In this document: positions 8,711-17,253 of the stretch, one piece after another
How the letters are laid out: every line of letters begins with the position of its first letter
How positions within the stretch are numbered: position 1 is the first letter of the stretch
NCBI GenBank assembly: GCA_902540275.1
Contig: CACBMB010000003.1
Location: forward strand, 1 to 64,000
Source: an uncultured Pelagibacteraceae bacterium
GTDB taxonomy: Bacteria > Pseudomonadota > Alphaproteobacteria > Pelagibacterales > Pelagibacteraceae
Direction: 5' to 3'
Length of the DNA stretch: 64,000 nucleotides
The notes under the pieces: generated by a model
Databases searched by the model: none
Told to the model about the DNA's origin: nothing
What the model saw: only the letters and a program-made list of their open reading frames with translations
Translations under genes and position numbers: made by a program

Positions 8711-10057
8711 TTAATTTTTTTTACTTTTTGCGTAATTAGTTATTCCTGTTCTCAGTTTTTCAATAATTTCATCAATATGTTTCTTTTCACAAATAAACAT
8801 TGGTGCAATTATTAAACAATCACCAGTAGCTTTAAAATTAACTCCAGCATCATAACAATGTTTAAAAGTTGCTAAACCTGCCTTACCAGGTCTGCCATCA
8901 GTTTTAATATCTATACCTCCCATCATTCCATAACCTCGAATGTTATCCACTACATCAATATCTTTTAAAGAAAATAGACCTTCTTGGAAATAAGGAGCAA
9001 GTTCTTTTGCTCTATTAAAAATATCTTCTTTTTCAAAAATATCTTGTACAGCTAATGCTGCTGCAACAGAAACTGGTATTCCTGAATAAGTGTAACCATG
9101 AAATAATTCTATCGCACCTTTTGGAGAATTATCCATAACTGCATCATAAATTTCTTCTTTACAAGCAACCACACCAAATGGAACTATCCCGTTAGTTGTT
9201 GCTTTTGCCATTGTCATTATGTCAGGTGTGACACCAAATTCTTGAGCTCCAAATGCTGAACCAGTTCTTCCCCAACCTGTAATTACTTCATCAAAGATTA
9301 AAAGTATTTTATGTTTGTCACAAAGTTCTCTTAATCTTTGTAAATATCCAACTGGAGGAACTAAAGTTCCAGTTGAACCAGCAATTGGTTCAACAATACA
9401 GGCTGCAATATTTTCTGAACCAAAATTAGTACAAATTCTTTCTAAGTCATTTGCAATTTCAGCACCTGTTTCAGGTTGACCAGATATAAATTTATGCTCA
9501 TCTAAATGTGTATGTCTCATATGTACAACACCGGGCATCAATACACTTGCATAAGCTTTTACATTATTGATCATTCCACCTACTGATGTTGCTCCGATAT
9601 TCATCCCATGATAAGCACGTTCTCTCCCAACGAATCTAAATCTTTGCCCTTCACCTCTTGCTTTATGGTATGCAATACTAATTTTAATCGCTGTTTCGAC
9701 TGCAGTAGATCCACAAATTGTATAAAAAATTTTATTTAAATTTCCTGGTGTGTGTTTTGAAATTCTAGTTGCTAATTCAAAAGATCCACCAAATCCTTGT
9801 TGGAACGGTTGACAATAATCTAAAGTTTGTAGTTGATTTGTTATTGCTTCAATAATTTCTTTTCTTCCATGTCCTAAAGGATTGCAGAATAACCCTGAGC
9901 TAGCATCAATTTGCGTTTTACCTTGGTGATTTTTTAAATATACACCTTTAGCTTCCACTATAAGTTTTGGATTTTCTTTAAAATCTTTATTAGATGTAAA
10001 TGGCATCCAATGTTCATTTAAGGAATTTGGTACTGATGTTCTTTTTTCTGAGCTCAT
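8711..10057 (-). CDS. tpa: class III omega-aminotransferase, probable taurine-pyruvate aminotransferase
   Basis: A 448-residue PLP enzyme of the class III aminotransferase family. It starts with HWMPFTSNKDF, as in omega-amino acid:pyruvate transaminases. LLIFDEVITGWGRTG holds the aspartate that contacts the pyridine nitrogen, and MTMAKATTNGIVP holds the likely PLP lysine. The family includes beta-alanine, GABA and taurine transaminases, so sequence alone does not fix the substrate. The taurine assignment rests on context: ald follows directly, and the divergent operon 180 bases away encodes a TauABC transporter. It should then form sulfoacetaldehyde and alanine from taurine and pyruvate. It is first in a leftward three-gene operon. 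Confidence 0.65.
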   Translation of the reverse strand: MSSEKRTSVPNSLNEHWMPFTSNKDFKENPKLIVEAKGVYLKNHQGKTQIDASSGLFCNPLGHGRKEIIEAITNQLQTLDYCQPFQQGFGGSFELATRISKHTPGNLNKIFYTICGSTAVETAIKISIAYHKARGEGQRFRFVGRERAYHGMNIGATSVGGMINNVKAYASVLMPGVVHMRHTHLDEHKFISGQPETGAEIANDLERICTNFGSENIAACIVEPIAGSTGTLVPPVGYLQRLRELCDKHKILLIFDEVITGWGRTGSAFGAQEFGVTPDIMTMAKATTNGIVPFGVVACKEEIYDAVMDNSPKGAIELFHGYTYSGIPVSVAAALAVQDIFEKEDIFNRAKELAPYFQEGLFSLKDIDVVDNIRGYGMMGGIDIKTDGRPGKAGLATFKHCYDAGVNFKATGDCLIIAPMFICEKKHIDEIIEKLRTGITNYAKSKKN

Positions 10058-10093
10058 ATTAAAAATTTTTTAAAATGGTTAATTACTGAATCC

Positions 10094-10112
10094 TTAGACT
10101 AATTAAGTCCAA
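10094..10112. promoter_or_regulatory. imperfect dyad in the tpa/tauA divergent region
   Basis: TTAGACT and AGTCCAA flank a five-base AATTA centre, matching as complementary arms at six of seven positions. It lies 37 bases from the tpa start, between that gene and the perfect dyad at 10133-10149. An operator role is an inference from position only. Confidence 0.3.
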
Positions 10113-10132
10113 TAAACCACCAAAATAATTGT

Positions 10133-10149
10133 CACAACTAAAAGTTGTG
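10133..10149. promoter_or_regulatory. perfect 7-bp inverted repeat in the tpa/tauA divergent region
   Basis: CACAACT, a three-base AAA spacer, then AGTTGTG form a perfect dyad about 90 bases upstream of tauA and 75 bases upstream of the tpa start. It could be an operator for a dimeric regulator controlling both operons, or a short hairpin. No regulator gene of the TauR type is encoded nearby. Confidence 0.4.
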
Positions 10150-10236
10150 TAACTATAATGAGCATTTTTTTGTTTTACATATTGGTCAAATTAATCTTAA
10201 ACTTAGAACATATAAATAATCAACTAAGAGGAATAA

Positions 10237-11178
10237 ATGAAAAAAATAATAAGTTTTATTCTTGGATGTTTTGTAGCTCTTAATCTTTCAATTTCAGTTG
10301 CTAATTCGGCGGCTAACGAAGTTAGAGTTGCATACTTTTTAGAATGGCCAAGTCCAAACTTAGAAGACATGCAGAAGAAAAATTTTGCAAAAGCTTTGGG
10401 TGTTCCAGTAAAATGGACAAACTTCACTAATGGTGGAGCAATGACGGATGCTATGTTAGCAGGAGATATTGATATTTCTTACTCACAAGGTTTAGTTCCT
10501 TTCATTAATGCTGTTAAATCTAAAGCACCTATCAAATTAGTAGATATTGCAATGGAATACGGAATGGGTGGTACAACTTGTGTAACATCTAACGCTTCTG
10601 GAATTACAAAAGCAAATGCTACTGAATTAGAAGGTAAAAAAGTTGCTGTTCCACTAGGAACAATGGCTGAGTATGTTTTCGATGAAAGTATGAAAGTTGT
10701 TGGAGCTGACAGAAAAAAAATGGATATTATTCAAATGGATCCTGAAGAAGGAGCTGCTGCATTAGTAAGTGGCGATGTTGTAATGGCATGTTTATTTGGT
10801 GGTAACTCTATTAAAGCTGCAACTGCAGTTGGATCTAGATTACTTACAGTTCAAGAAGCTAGAGATGCTGGTATTTTAGGTATAGATATTACTTCTGTAA
10901 CTACTAAGTTCATGAAGGAAAATCCTGGAATGCTAAGAACTTTTATTGAAGTAACTCATGAGGCTAATGCAAGATATAGAGCTGGAAAAAGCGATATGAA
11001 TGCAATGTCAAAAGCTTCAGAAATGAAAGTTGCTGATATGAAAGAAACTTTAGGTGGTTTCAAATTCTTAACTCCAGAAGAAACAAAACAATCTATGGAG
11101 AGTGGAAATCTTGATGCATTCTTAAAAGGAATGGGAACACCAAGAGGAAACGTAGATACAAGTTTCTTACCTTTATAA
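10237..11178 (+). CDS. tauA: taurine-type ABC transporter, periplasmic substrate-binding protein
   Basis: A 313-residue exported protein. Residues 1-24 form a signal peptide (KK, hydrophobic core, cleavage likely near SVANSA). The mature part matches the TauA/NMT1-like binding-protein fold, with VRVAYFLEWPSPNLEDM at its start and GGAMTDAMLAGDIDISY near residue 66, where the family reads sulfonate- or nitrate-like ligands. It has a good Shine-Dalgarno (AAGAGGA). A strong hairpin separates it from tauB, a common way to make more binding protein than membrane components. Taurine is the best guess given tpa and ald next door, but other C2/C3 sulfonates are possible. Confidence 0.8.
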   Translation: MKKIISFILGCFVALNLSISVANSAANEVRVAYFLEWPSPNLEDMQKKNFAKALGVPVKWTNFTNGGAMTDAMLAGDIDISYSQGLVPFINAVKSKAPIKLVDIAMEYGMGGTTCVTSNASGITKANATELEGKKVAVPLGTMAEYVFDESMKVVGADRKKMDIIQMDPEEGAAALVSGDVVMACLFGGNSIKAATAVGSRLLTVQEARDAGILGIDITSVTTKFMKENPGMLRTFIEVTHEANARYRAGKSDMNAMSKASEMKVADMKETLGGFKFLTPEETKQSMESGNLDAFLKGMGTPRGNVDTSFLPL

Positions 11179-11199
11179 TATAAAGGTAATTAAAATTTA

Positions 11200-11238
11200 A
11201 ATAGGCGCCAATTTTATTAAATTGGTGCCTATTTTTTT
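11200..11238 (+). terminator. stem-loop plus T-run between tauA and tauB (attenuating terminator)
   Basis: AATAGGCGCCAATTT pairs with AATTGGTGCCTATT around a TATT loop (about 15 bp, one G-U pair), followed directly by a run of seven Ts. This is the strongest intrinsic terminator-like structure in the region. Placed 22 bases after the binding-protein gene and before the ATPase gene, it probably lets part of the transcripts end or protects the tauA mRNA 3' end. Confidence 0.8.
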
Positions 11239-11265
11239 ATTAAAAATTAAAATATAAAGATTTTT

Positions 11266-12063
11266 ATGAGTGATTTAGTTTCTCAAAATCTAAATATGAT
11301 TTTCAAAACTCCAAAAGGAGAAACTGTTCATGCTTTAAAAGATTTAAATTTCACTTTAAAAAAAGGAGAACTTTTAACTGTTCTTGGTCCATCAGGTTGT
11401 GGAAAAACAACTTTATTAAATATCACCGCAGGTTTTATAAGACCTACATCTGGATTCATTACTTTAAATAATAAAGAGATTGATGGTCCTGGGGTTGAAA
11501 GAGGAATGGTTTTTCAACAAGGGGCATTATTTGAATGGCTAACAGTAGCTGAAAATGTCAACTTTGGATTAAGAATGAAAAATGAAGATCCAATTAAGAC
11601 TCAAAGAAAAGTTGATGAATGGTTAGAAATAGTTGGATTAAAAGGATTTGGAAATACACCAACTTATCAATTATCTGGAGGAATGCAGCAAAGAGTTGCC
11701 CTTGCTAGATGTTTAATAAATGATCCTGATTTAATTCTAATGGATGAACCATTAGGAGCACTTGATGCGTTAACAAGAGAAAAGATGCAATCATTAGTTC
11801 TAAAAATTTGGAAAGAAACTGGAAAGACAATTATCTTAATTACTCACTCTGTTGAAGAGGCTTTATTGCTTGGTGAAAGGTTATATGTAATGGCTCCAAG
11901 ACCAGGAAGAATACATAAAGAATACAATCTACCATTTGCATCAATGGGATTAAAAGACGATTTGAGGGAAATTAAAAAGAATAAAGAATTTTCTGCAAAA
12001 CGTGAGGAAATTTTAGAAATGATTTGGAATATGGAAGAAGAAATTATGGGGAAAGAAAATTAA
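11266..12063 (+). CDS. tauB: taurine-type ABC transporter, ATP-binding subunit
   Basis: A 265-residue ABC ATPase of the nitrate/sulfonate/taurine subfamily that powers import through TauC. Walker A GPSGCGKTT is at residues 41-49, the Q-loop is in MVFQQGALFEW (~81-91), the signature LSGGMQQRVALAR is at 136-148, Walker B LILMDEP at 156-162, and the H-loop His is near residue 194. All catalytic motifs are intact and length is normal. The stop codon is followed immediately by the tauC ATG, so the two are translated together. Confidence 0.9.
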   Translation: MSDLVSQNLNMIFKTPKGETVHALKDLNFTLKKGELLTVLGPSGCGKTTLLNITAGFIRPTSGFITLNNKEIDGPGVERGMVFQQGALFEWLTVAENVNFGLRMKNEDPIKTQRKVDEWLEIVGLKGFGNTPTYQLSGGMQQRVALARCLINDPDLILMDEPLGALDALTREKMQSLVLKIWKETGKTIILITHSVEEALLLGERLYVMAPRPGRIHKEYNLPFASMGLKDDLREIKKNKEFSAKREEILEMIWNMEEEIMGKEN

Positions 12064-13986
12064 ATGTTAACACAAATAGTAACTTTTCTAATCTTTTTTG
12101 CTGTTGTTGGATGTATTCTTTATGGAAGACGTCTTATAAGAACTGAAAAAGTTGATGCAGTATTTGGAAACCCAGAAAGAGCAAGAGGTGGAACTCATTG
12201 GGTCATAGTTGGTAGTAGTTTTCTTCTTTTAGTGTGGCTTTATTATTCATGGGATATCGCAAAAGGTTTTTATCCAAAATCTGCTAATGAACTTTGTCAA
12301 GTAGCTAAAGTTAATGACTCTTTATTAGGATTAAAATACCAATTCCCAATAGAAGAGAGGCAATTCAAAAGTACCTCTCAAATTAAAAAAGAGAATAAAA
12401 ATCTTCAAATAATCTTAGATGAAATACAAAATTCTAATGAGCTAAATAGTCAACAAAAAATAATTCTTGCTAATTTTATCAATAAAACCAATCAATTAAT
12501 TCCATTACTTACAAATGAGGACTTGCTTGAAATCGATACTAAACAAAAAATAGATGACATTACTGGCAGAATTAATCTTTTGACTGAAAATTTCCAAAAA
12601 CCTGATTATCCATTTGAGTCAGAACAAGAATATAATGAAAGACAAAAAGCTGTAAGTGAAGAAGGTGGATGGGGTATAGTTAAAGTAAGCGCTGGAACTG
12701 GATCTATAGAAAATACAATAGAAGTCCCTCTAATTCCAGCAACTGATAGAGGTTTAAAATTTCATGCTGCTGCACAAGAATTAAATTTAATAAGTGATGA
12801 TTTCTTCAAATTAAGAAATCATAACCCTCAATTTAAAGAAAAGATTAAAGAACTTAAGGATGAAATTAAATCTTATAGACAAGATTTAGATAGCGAAGAT
12901 TTATCATCAACTTACGCCAAAAACATTGTAAAAATTGCTCGAAGAATAGAATTTGCAAGTATCTACCCACCTAACGCATTAGATAAAATGCAAAATGCAA
13001 TTATTAAATTTGATGTTTCTCAAAAAGAAGCTCAAGGTGGATTAAGATTTATTGATATCTTTTTGTTTCCAGCAGGAACTATTATTGCAAGTGGTCCAAG
13101 TTGCTCTGAACAAGGTTCTGGTAGATGGCTTCCAAAACCTTCTGATACTTTTAATAAATTTGCGCTAATGTTAAAACCAAGTGTAGGTTACAAGGATATT
13201 CCTCTTTTATGGATTGATATGGTCGATGTAAGCAAAATGATCGGTTTTATTTTGCCTGATTGGATTGCAGATATTCTTCCTGGTGAATATCCTGTTCATA
13301 CTAAAGATGGAATAGTCAAACAAAACTTTAAAGGCTATGTCCTCAAAGTTGTTACAGGTGACTTTGAATTATTTAAAATCCCTGTGCCATACGGTCATAT
13401 TTGGGATTCATTTATGAGGGTCTTCTTGGGACTAGTTTTTGGTATCCTTATAGGTGTTCCTTTAGGATTGTTTATGGGCTTAAATAGATTTGCAAAAGGT
13501 TTTTTTGATCCATTGATCGAACTATATAGACCAGTGCCTCCTTTAGCTTGGGCTCCTCTAATTATTTCTGTTTTAGGAATTGATAATACTGGAAAGGTTT
13601 TTTTATTATTTATGGTGTCATTATCTATCATGATTATTTCAGCTAGAGCTGGTGCTTCTGGAACTCAATTATCAAAAATACATGCTGCTCACTCTTTGGG
13701 AGCATCTAAAAAACAAATATTAAGATATGTAATTTTCCCTAATTCTTTACCTGAAATATTAACAGGAATAAGAGTTGCAGTTGGAATGTGTTGGGGAACT
13801 TTAGTTGCAGCTGAATTTTTAGCTGGGACAACGGGTATCGGATTTGTAGAAAATGTTGCCAAAAAATATTTTCAATATGAGGTCATTTGGATCACGATAT
13901 TTATAATGGGAATGTTGGGTCTCTTATTTGATGTAACTCTAAGAAAAATTATTGATAAGACAATTCCATGGCGTGGAAAAGGTTAA
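12064..13986 (+). CDS. tauC: taurine-type ABC transporter permease with a large N-terminal extension
   Basis: The C-terminal ~200 residues (from about 443) are an ordinary sulfonate/nitrate-type permease domain, including the ATPase-docking EAA-like loop AHSLGASKKQILRYV near residue 540. The protein is 640 residues, however, more than twice the ~250-280 of standard TauC. Two hydrophobic segments occur in the first ~65 residues. A long, mostly polar stretch follows (residues ~66-440), with predicted helical, charged runs (around 100-150 and 245-290) and a cysteine-containing part near residue 345. By topology this stretch would be periplasmic. It may contact TauA or the cell wall; no named domain was recognised. 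Confidence 0.8.
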   Translation: MLTQIVTFLIFFAVVGCILYGRRLIRTEKVDAVFGNPERARGGTHWVIVGSSFLLLVWLYYSWDIAKGFYPKSANELCQVAKVNDSLLGLKYQFPIEERQFKSTSQIKKENKNLQIILDEIQNSNELNSQQKIILANFINKTNQLIPLLTNEDLLEIDTKQKIDDITGRINLLTENFQKPDYPFESEQEYNERQKAVSEEGGWGIVKVSAGTGSIENTIEVPLIPATDRGLKFHAAAQELNLISDDFFKLRNHNPQFKEKIKELKDEIKSYRQDLDSEDLSSTYAKNIVKIARRIEFASIYPPNALDKMQNAIIKFDVSQKEAQGGLRFIDIFLFPAGTIIASGPSCSEQGSGRWLPKPSDTFNKFALMLKPSVGYKDIPLLWIDMVDVSKMIGFILPDWIADILPGEYPVHTKDGIVKQNFKGYVLKVVTGDFELFKIPVPYGHIWDSFMRVFLGLVFGILIGVPLGLFMGLNRFAKGFFDPLIELYRPVPPLAWAPLIISVLGIDNTGKVFLLFMVSLSIMIISARAGASGTQLSKIHAAHSLGASKKQILRYVIFPNSLPEILTGIRVAVGMCWGTLVAAEFLAGTTGIGFVENVAKKYFQYEVIWITIFIMGMLGLLFDVTLRKIIDKTIPWRGKG

Positions 13987-13987
13987 T

Positions 13988-14992
13988 TTGAAGACTAAAA
14001 TTTTAAAAAAAGAAATTATTAAAATTTTCAAAAAGTTTGGTTTAAATAATAATCATGCTTTAATTTCAGCAAACGCAATTATAAATGCAGAGATTGTTGG
14101 TGCATATGGACACGGACTTTCAAGACTAAAAATGTATTGTGATCGAATTTCTAAAAAGCTAATTAATCCAAAACCAAAAATAAAAATAAAAAAAATATCA
14201 ACATCAATTTCTCATATTGATGCTGATGATAGTATTGGTTTTGTTGCTGCAGATATTGCGATTAAACAGGCAATTAAAAATGCAAAAAAAACCGGCATCG
14301 GCTTAGTAGCTGTTAAAAACAGTGGGCATTACGGTTTGTCAGGATATTACGCAGAACAAGCTGTTAAAAAAAATTTAATAACGATGATTTATACTAATGC
14401 TCCCCCTGCTGTTGCACCTCATGGAGCTTTAAAAAGTTTATTTGGCACCAATCCAATTTGTTTTGGAACTCCAACAGGTTCTAAAATACCATTTATTTTA
14501 GATACATCTATTTCAATGATTAATAGAGGTAATATCAGATTAGCAGAAAGAAATAATAAAAAGATACCAAAAGGTGTCGCCTTAGATAAATTTGGTAAAC
14601 CAACAACAGATGCAAAAAAAGCCCTTCAAGGTGTGCAACTACCTATAGCAGGTTTTAGAGGTTCTGGCTTAGCGTGGATGGTTGATATATTAAGTGGGGT
14701 ATTAACTGGAGGAAATCATGCAGGAAGAGTAAAAGATCCTTTTGATGATTTTTCAGGTCCTCAAAATATTGGGCATTTATTTATCACATTTAAAACAAAT
14801 TTATTTGTAAAAAATTATAACACTAGGATAAAAGATAATATAAAAAAAATTAAAAGATTACCAAAAATTAAAAGTGTAAAAGAAATAATGTACCCTGGTC
14901 AAAACAAATATAAAAGATTTAAAATGAATTCAAAAAAAGAAATTAAAGTAACACATATAACAAAAAAAGATTTAGAAACTCTAAAAAAATAA
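13988..14992 (+). CDS. LDH2-family NAD(P)-dependent malate/lactate/sulfolactate dehydrogenase
   Basis: A protein of about 334 residues in the LDH2/MDG2 family, which includes YbiC, ureidoglycolate dehydrogenase and (R)-sulfolactate dehydrogenase (ComC). Family hallmarks are GAYGHGLSRLKMYCDRI near residue 38, the catalytic-histidine segment VKNSGHYGLSGYYAEQA (~110-126) and SLFGTNPICFGTP (~145-157). The open frame runs upstream into tauC, but the TTG just after the tauC stop has an AAGG six bases before it and gives the family's usual N terminus, so I chose it. Between TauC and an HpsN-like dehydrogenase, oxidation of sulfolactate to sulfopyruvate is the most attractive role. It is not proven. 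Confidence 0.75.
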   Translation: MKTKILKKEIIKIFKKFGLNNNHALISANAIINAEIVGAYGHGLSRLKMYCDRISKKLINPKPKIKIKKISTSISHIDADDSIGFVAADIAIKQAIKNAKKTGIGLVAVKNSGHYGLSGYYAEQAVKKNLITMIYTNAPPAVAPHGALKSLFGTNPICFGTPTGSKIPFILDTSISMINRGNIRLAERNNKKIPKGVALDKFGKPTTDAKKALQGVQLPIAGFRGSGLAWMVDILSGVLTGGNHAGRVKDPFDDFSGPQNIGHLFITFKTNLFVKNYNTRIKDNIKKIKRLPKIKSVKEIMYPGQNKYKRFKMNSKKEIKVTHITKKDLETLKK

Positions 14993-14994
14993 TT

Positions 14995-15906
14995 ATGCTT
15001 TCAAGTAAAGAAATAGTTGTACCAAATAATCTTTTAAATTTTGCACATAAAAAAAAAGGAGTAAAAGCAGGTATTGTTAATGCTGGAAAACCTTTACCAA
15101 TGCTTTCTGTTCAAGATGCAGTTAAAGAAAATTTGATCGAGCCTATTTTTATTGGTGACAAAAAAGAAATTCAAAAATGTGCAGAAAATTTGAAATGGGA
15201 TATCTCAAAATATGAAATTATTCACGAACCCGTTGAAAATAATACGGCAACTATAGCTGCAAAATTAGCTAGTGAAAAAAAAGTAAGAATTATTGTTAAG
15301 GGACATATTCATACAGATGTTTTAATGAAAGAAGTTCTTAAAAGAGAATATAATTTATTAGGTAAAACTAGACTAAGTCACATTTGGCATATGACTTTAG
15401 AAAAAGAAGATAAACCGCTGATTATTACCGATGGTGCTTTAAACGTCTTACCAAATGTTAAAACAAAAATGCATATTTTGAAGAATGTTATAAATTTTTC
15501 AAATCGAATTGGTATTGAAAGACCTAAGGTTGCAGTTTTGTCAGCTACAGAAGAAGTTTTAGATAGCGTTCCAAGCTCTAAAGAAGCTGAAGAAATAACA
15601 AAATTAGCTAAGAAAGAAAATTTGAATGCTGATGTTTTTGGTCCATTAGCGTTTGATAACAGTATTTCAAAAAAATCTGCAGCTATAAAAGGAATTAAAA
15701 ATGATGTAGCGGGAGTGGCTGATGTTTTACTAGTCCCTAGTGTTGAAACAGGTAATGGTTTGGTTAAAATGTTAATTTATTTTTGCGGTGCATGTGCTGC
15801 TGGTGTTGTTGTTGGTGGTAAAGTGCCAGTTGTAATAACAAGTCGTTCTGATGAAGCTCAAGCTAGATTAGCTTCTATTGCTGCAGCAGTTGTTGCATTA
15901 GATTAA
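14995..15906 (+). CDS. pta: phosphate acetyl/butyryltransferase family enzyme
   Basis: A 303-residue PTA_PTB family enzyme that interconverts acyl-CoA and acyl phosphate. It is the short form without the DRTGG/AAA regulatory part of long Pta. The family's C-terminal signature is seen as DVLLVPSVETGNGLVKML (near residue 244), followed by GGKVPVVITSRSDEA. It starts two bases after the preceding stop. In sulfonate degradation Xsc releases acetyl phosphate from sulfoacetaldehyde, and a dedicated Pta usually converts it to acetyl-CoA, which fits this location. A butyryl or general acyl specificity cannot be ruled out. Confidence 0.8.
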   Translation: MLSSKEIVVPNNLLNFAHKKKGVKAGIVNAGKPLPMLSVQDAVKENLIEPIFIGDKKEIQKCAENLKWDISKYEIIHEPVENNTATIAAKLASEKKVRIIVKGHIHTDVLMKEVLKREYNLLGKTRLSHIWHMTLEKEDKPLIITDGALNVLPNVKTKMHILKNVINFSNRIGIERPKVAVLSATEEVLDSVPSSKEAEEITKLAKKENLNADVFGPLAFDNSISKKSAAIKGIKNDVAGVADVLLVPSVETGNGLVKMLIYFCGACAAGVVVGGKVPVVITSRSDEAQARLASIAAAVVALD

Positions 15907-15966
15907 TTGTTGATTGCATTAAAATCAAAATTGTCTTAAATAATTGAACAATAAAATAAGGAAATA

Positions 15967-17253
15967 ATGGCAATCAAATATTTAAAAAAATCTCCAAAAA
16001 CATCATCCACGGATGACACAAAGACTACAGGAATTGTTCAAGACCTATTAAAAGATATAGAAAAAACTAAAGAACAAGGTTGTATAGATTTAACAAAAAA
16101 ATTTGACAAATATGATGGTGAGATTGTTGTGTCAAAAGAAAGAATTGAGGAAATTAAAAAAACTTTAGATCAAAAAACTAAAGATGATATTCAATTTTCT
16201 TTTGACAGAGTAAGAAAATTTGCAGAAGCTCAACTCAAAAACTATGGTCAAGATTTTGAAGTAGAATTATCGAACGGATTATACGCTGGTCAAAAATTAG
16301 TCCCAGTGAATACCGCTGGGTGTTACATTCCTGGTGGAAGATATGCTCATATAGCCTCTGCAGTTATGAGTGTTACAACAGCAAAAGTCGCTGGTGTGAA
16401 AAATATCATTGCTTGTAGCCCTCCTAAAGAGGGTGTAGGTGCCCACCCAACTATAGTGTATACAGCCGATCTTTGTGGAGCTGATGTAATTTTAAACTTA
16501 GGTGGTGTTCCAGCTATTGCTGCAATGACTAATGGATTATTTAAAAATCCTCCAGCAGACATAATTGTTGGTCCAGGAAATCAATTTGTAGCTGAAGCTA
16601 AAAGAATTTTATTTGGAAAAGTTGGTATTGATTTATTTGCAGGTCCAACAGAAATCGGAATTATTGCTGATGCAAAAGCAGACCCAGAAATTGTTGCTGT
16701 CGATTTAGTTGGTCAAGCTGAGCATGGTTACAACTCTCCTTGTTGGTTATATACAACAAGTAAAGAACTTGCTGAAAAGGTAATGAAAAGAGTTCCAGAA
16801 TTAATTGCAGAACTTCCAGAGGTGCCAAGAACTAATGCTGATGCTGCTTGGAGAGATTATGGTGAAGTAATTCTTTGTGATACAAATGAAGAGTTGGTAA
16901 AAATCAGCGACGAGTATGCTCCAGAACACTTAGAAGTTCAAACTGAAAATTTGAAATGGTTTCATGAAAGATTAACAAATTATGGATCTTTATTTGTTGG
17001 AGAAGAAACAACAGTAGCCTACGGAGATAAATGTTCAGGAACTAATCATATTTTACCAACTAAAGGTGCTGGAAGGTATACAGGTGGATTATTCGTTGGA
17101 AAATTTATTAAAACTTTGAGTTTCCAAAGAATGACGAAAGAGTCTACAGAACTTGTCGGTGCTGCTGCAGCTAGAATATCAAGGTATGAAGGTATGGAAG
17201 CTCACGCAAGAACTGGTGATGTAAGACTAAGAAAATACGGATATTCTAATTAA
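15967..17253 (+). CDS. hpsN: histidinol-dehydrogenase-family enzyme, probable sulfopropanediol dehydrogenase (HpsN-like)
   Basis: A 428-residue zinc-dependent HisD-superfamily enzyme. The zinc-binding Gln and His lie in LVGQAEHG, the Glu-His catalytic pair in YAPEHLEVQ, the third ligand in YGDKCSGTNHILP, and the last His in GMEAHARTGDVR. It has no histidine-biosynthesis neighbours. It lies instead after tauABC, an LDH2-family enzyme and Pta. HisD relatives called HpsN oxidise 2,3-dihydroxypropane-1-sulfonate (DHPS) to sulfolactate, so that role is favoured; the LDH2 enzyme could take the next step. A true HisD is the alternative. An SD (AAGGAA) precedes the ATG. The stop overlaps the convergent lysE-type gene by eight bases. 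Confidence 0.65.
   Translation: MAIKYLKKSPKTSSTDDTKTTGIVQDLLKDIEKTKEQGCIDLTKKFDKYDGEIVVSKERIEEIKKTLDQKTKDDIQFSFDRVRKFAEAQLKNYGQDFEVELSNGLYAGQKLVPVNTAGCYIPGGRYAHIASAVMSVTTAKVAGVKNIIACSPPKEGVGAHPTIVYTADLCGADVILNLGGVPAIAAMTNGLFKNPPADIIVGPGNQFVAEAKRILFGKVGIDLFAGPTEIGIIADAKADPEIVAVDLVGQAEHGYNSPCWLYTTSKELAEKVMKRVPELIAELPEVPRTNADAAWRDYGEVILCDTNEELVKISDEYAPEHLEVQTENLKWFHERLTNYGSLFVGEETTVAYGDKCSGTNHILPTKGAGRYTGGLFVGKFIKTLSFQRMTKESTELVGAAAARISRYEGMEAHARTGDVRLRKYGYSN

Noticed and set aside
15967-17253. Biosynthetic histidinol dehydrogenase (hisD)
   Set aside because: Zinc and catalytic residues fit, but no his gene is adjacent and the neighbours are sulfonate genes; kept only as an alternative.
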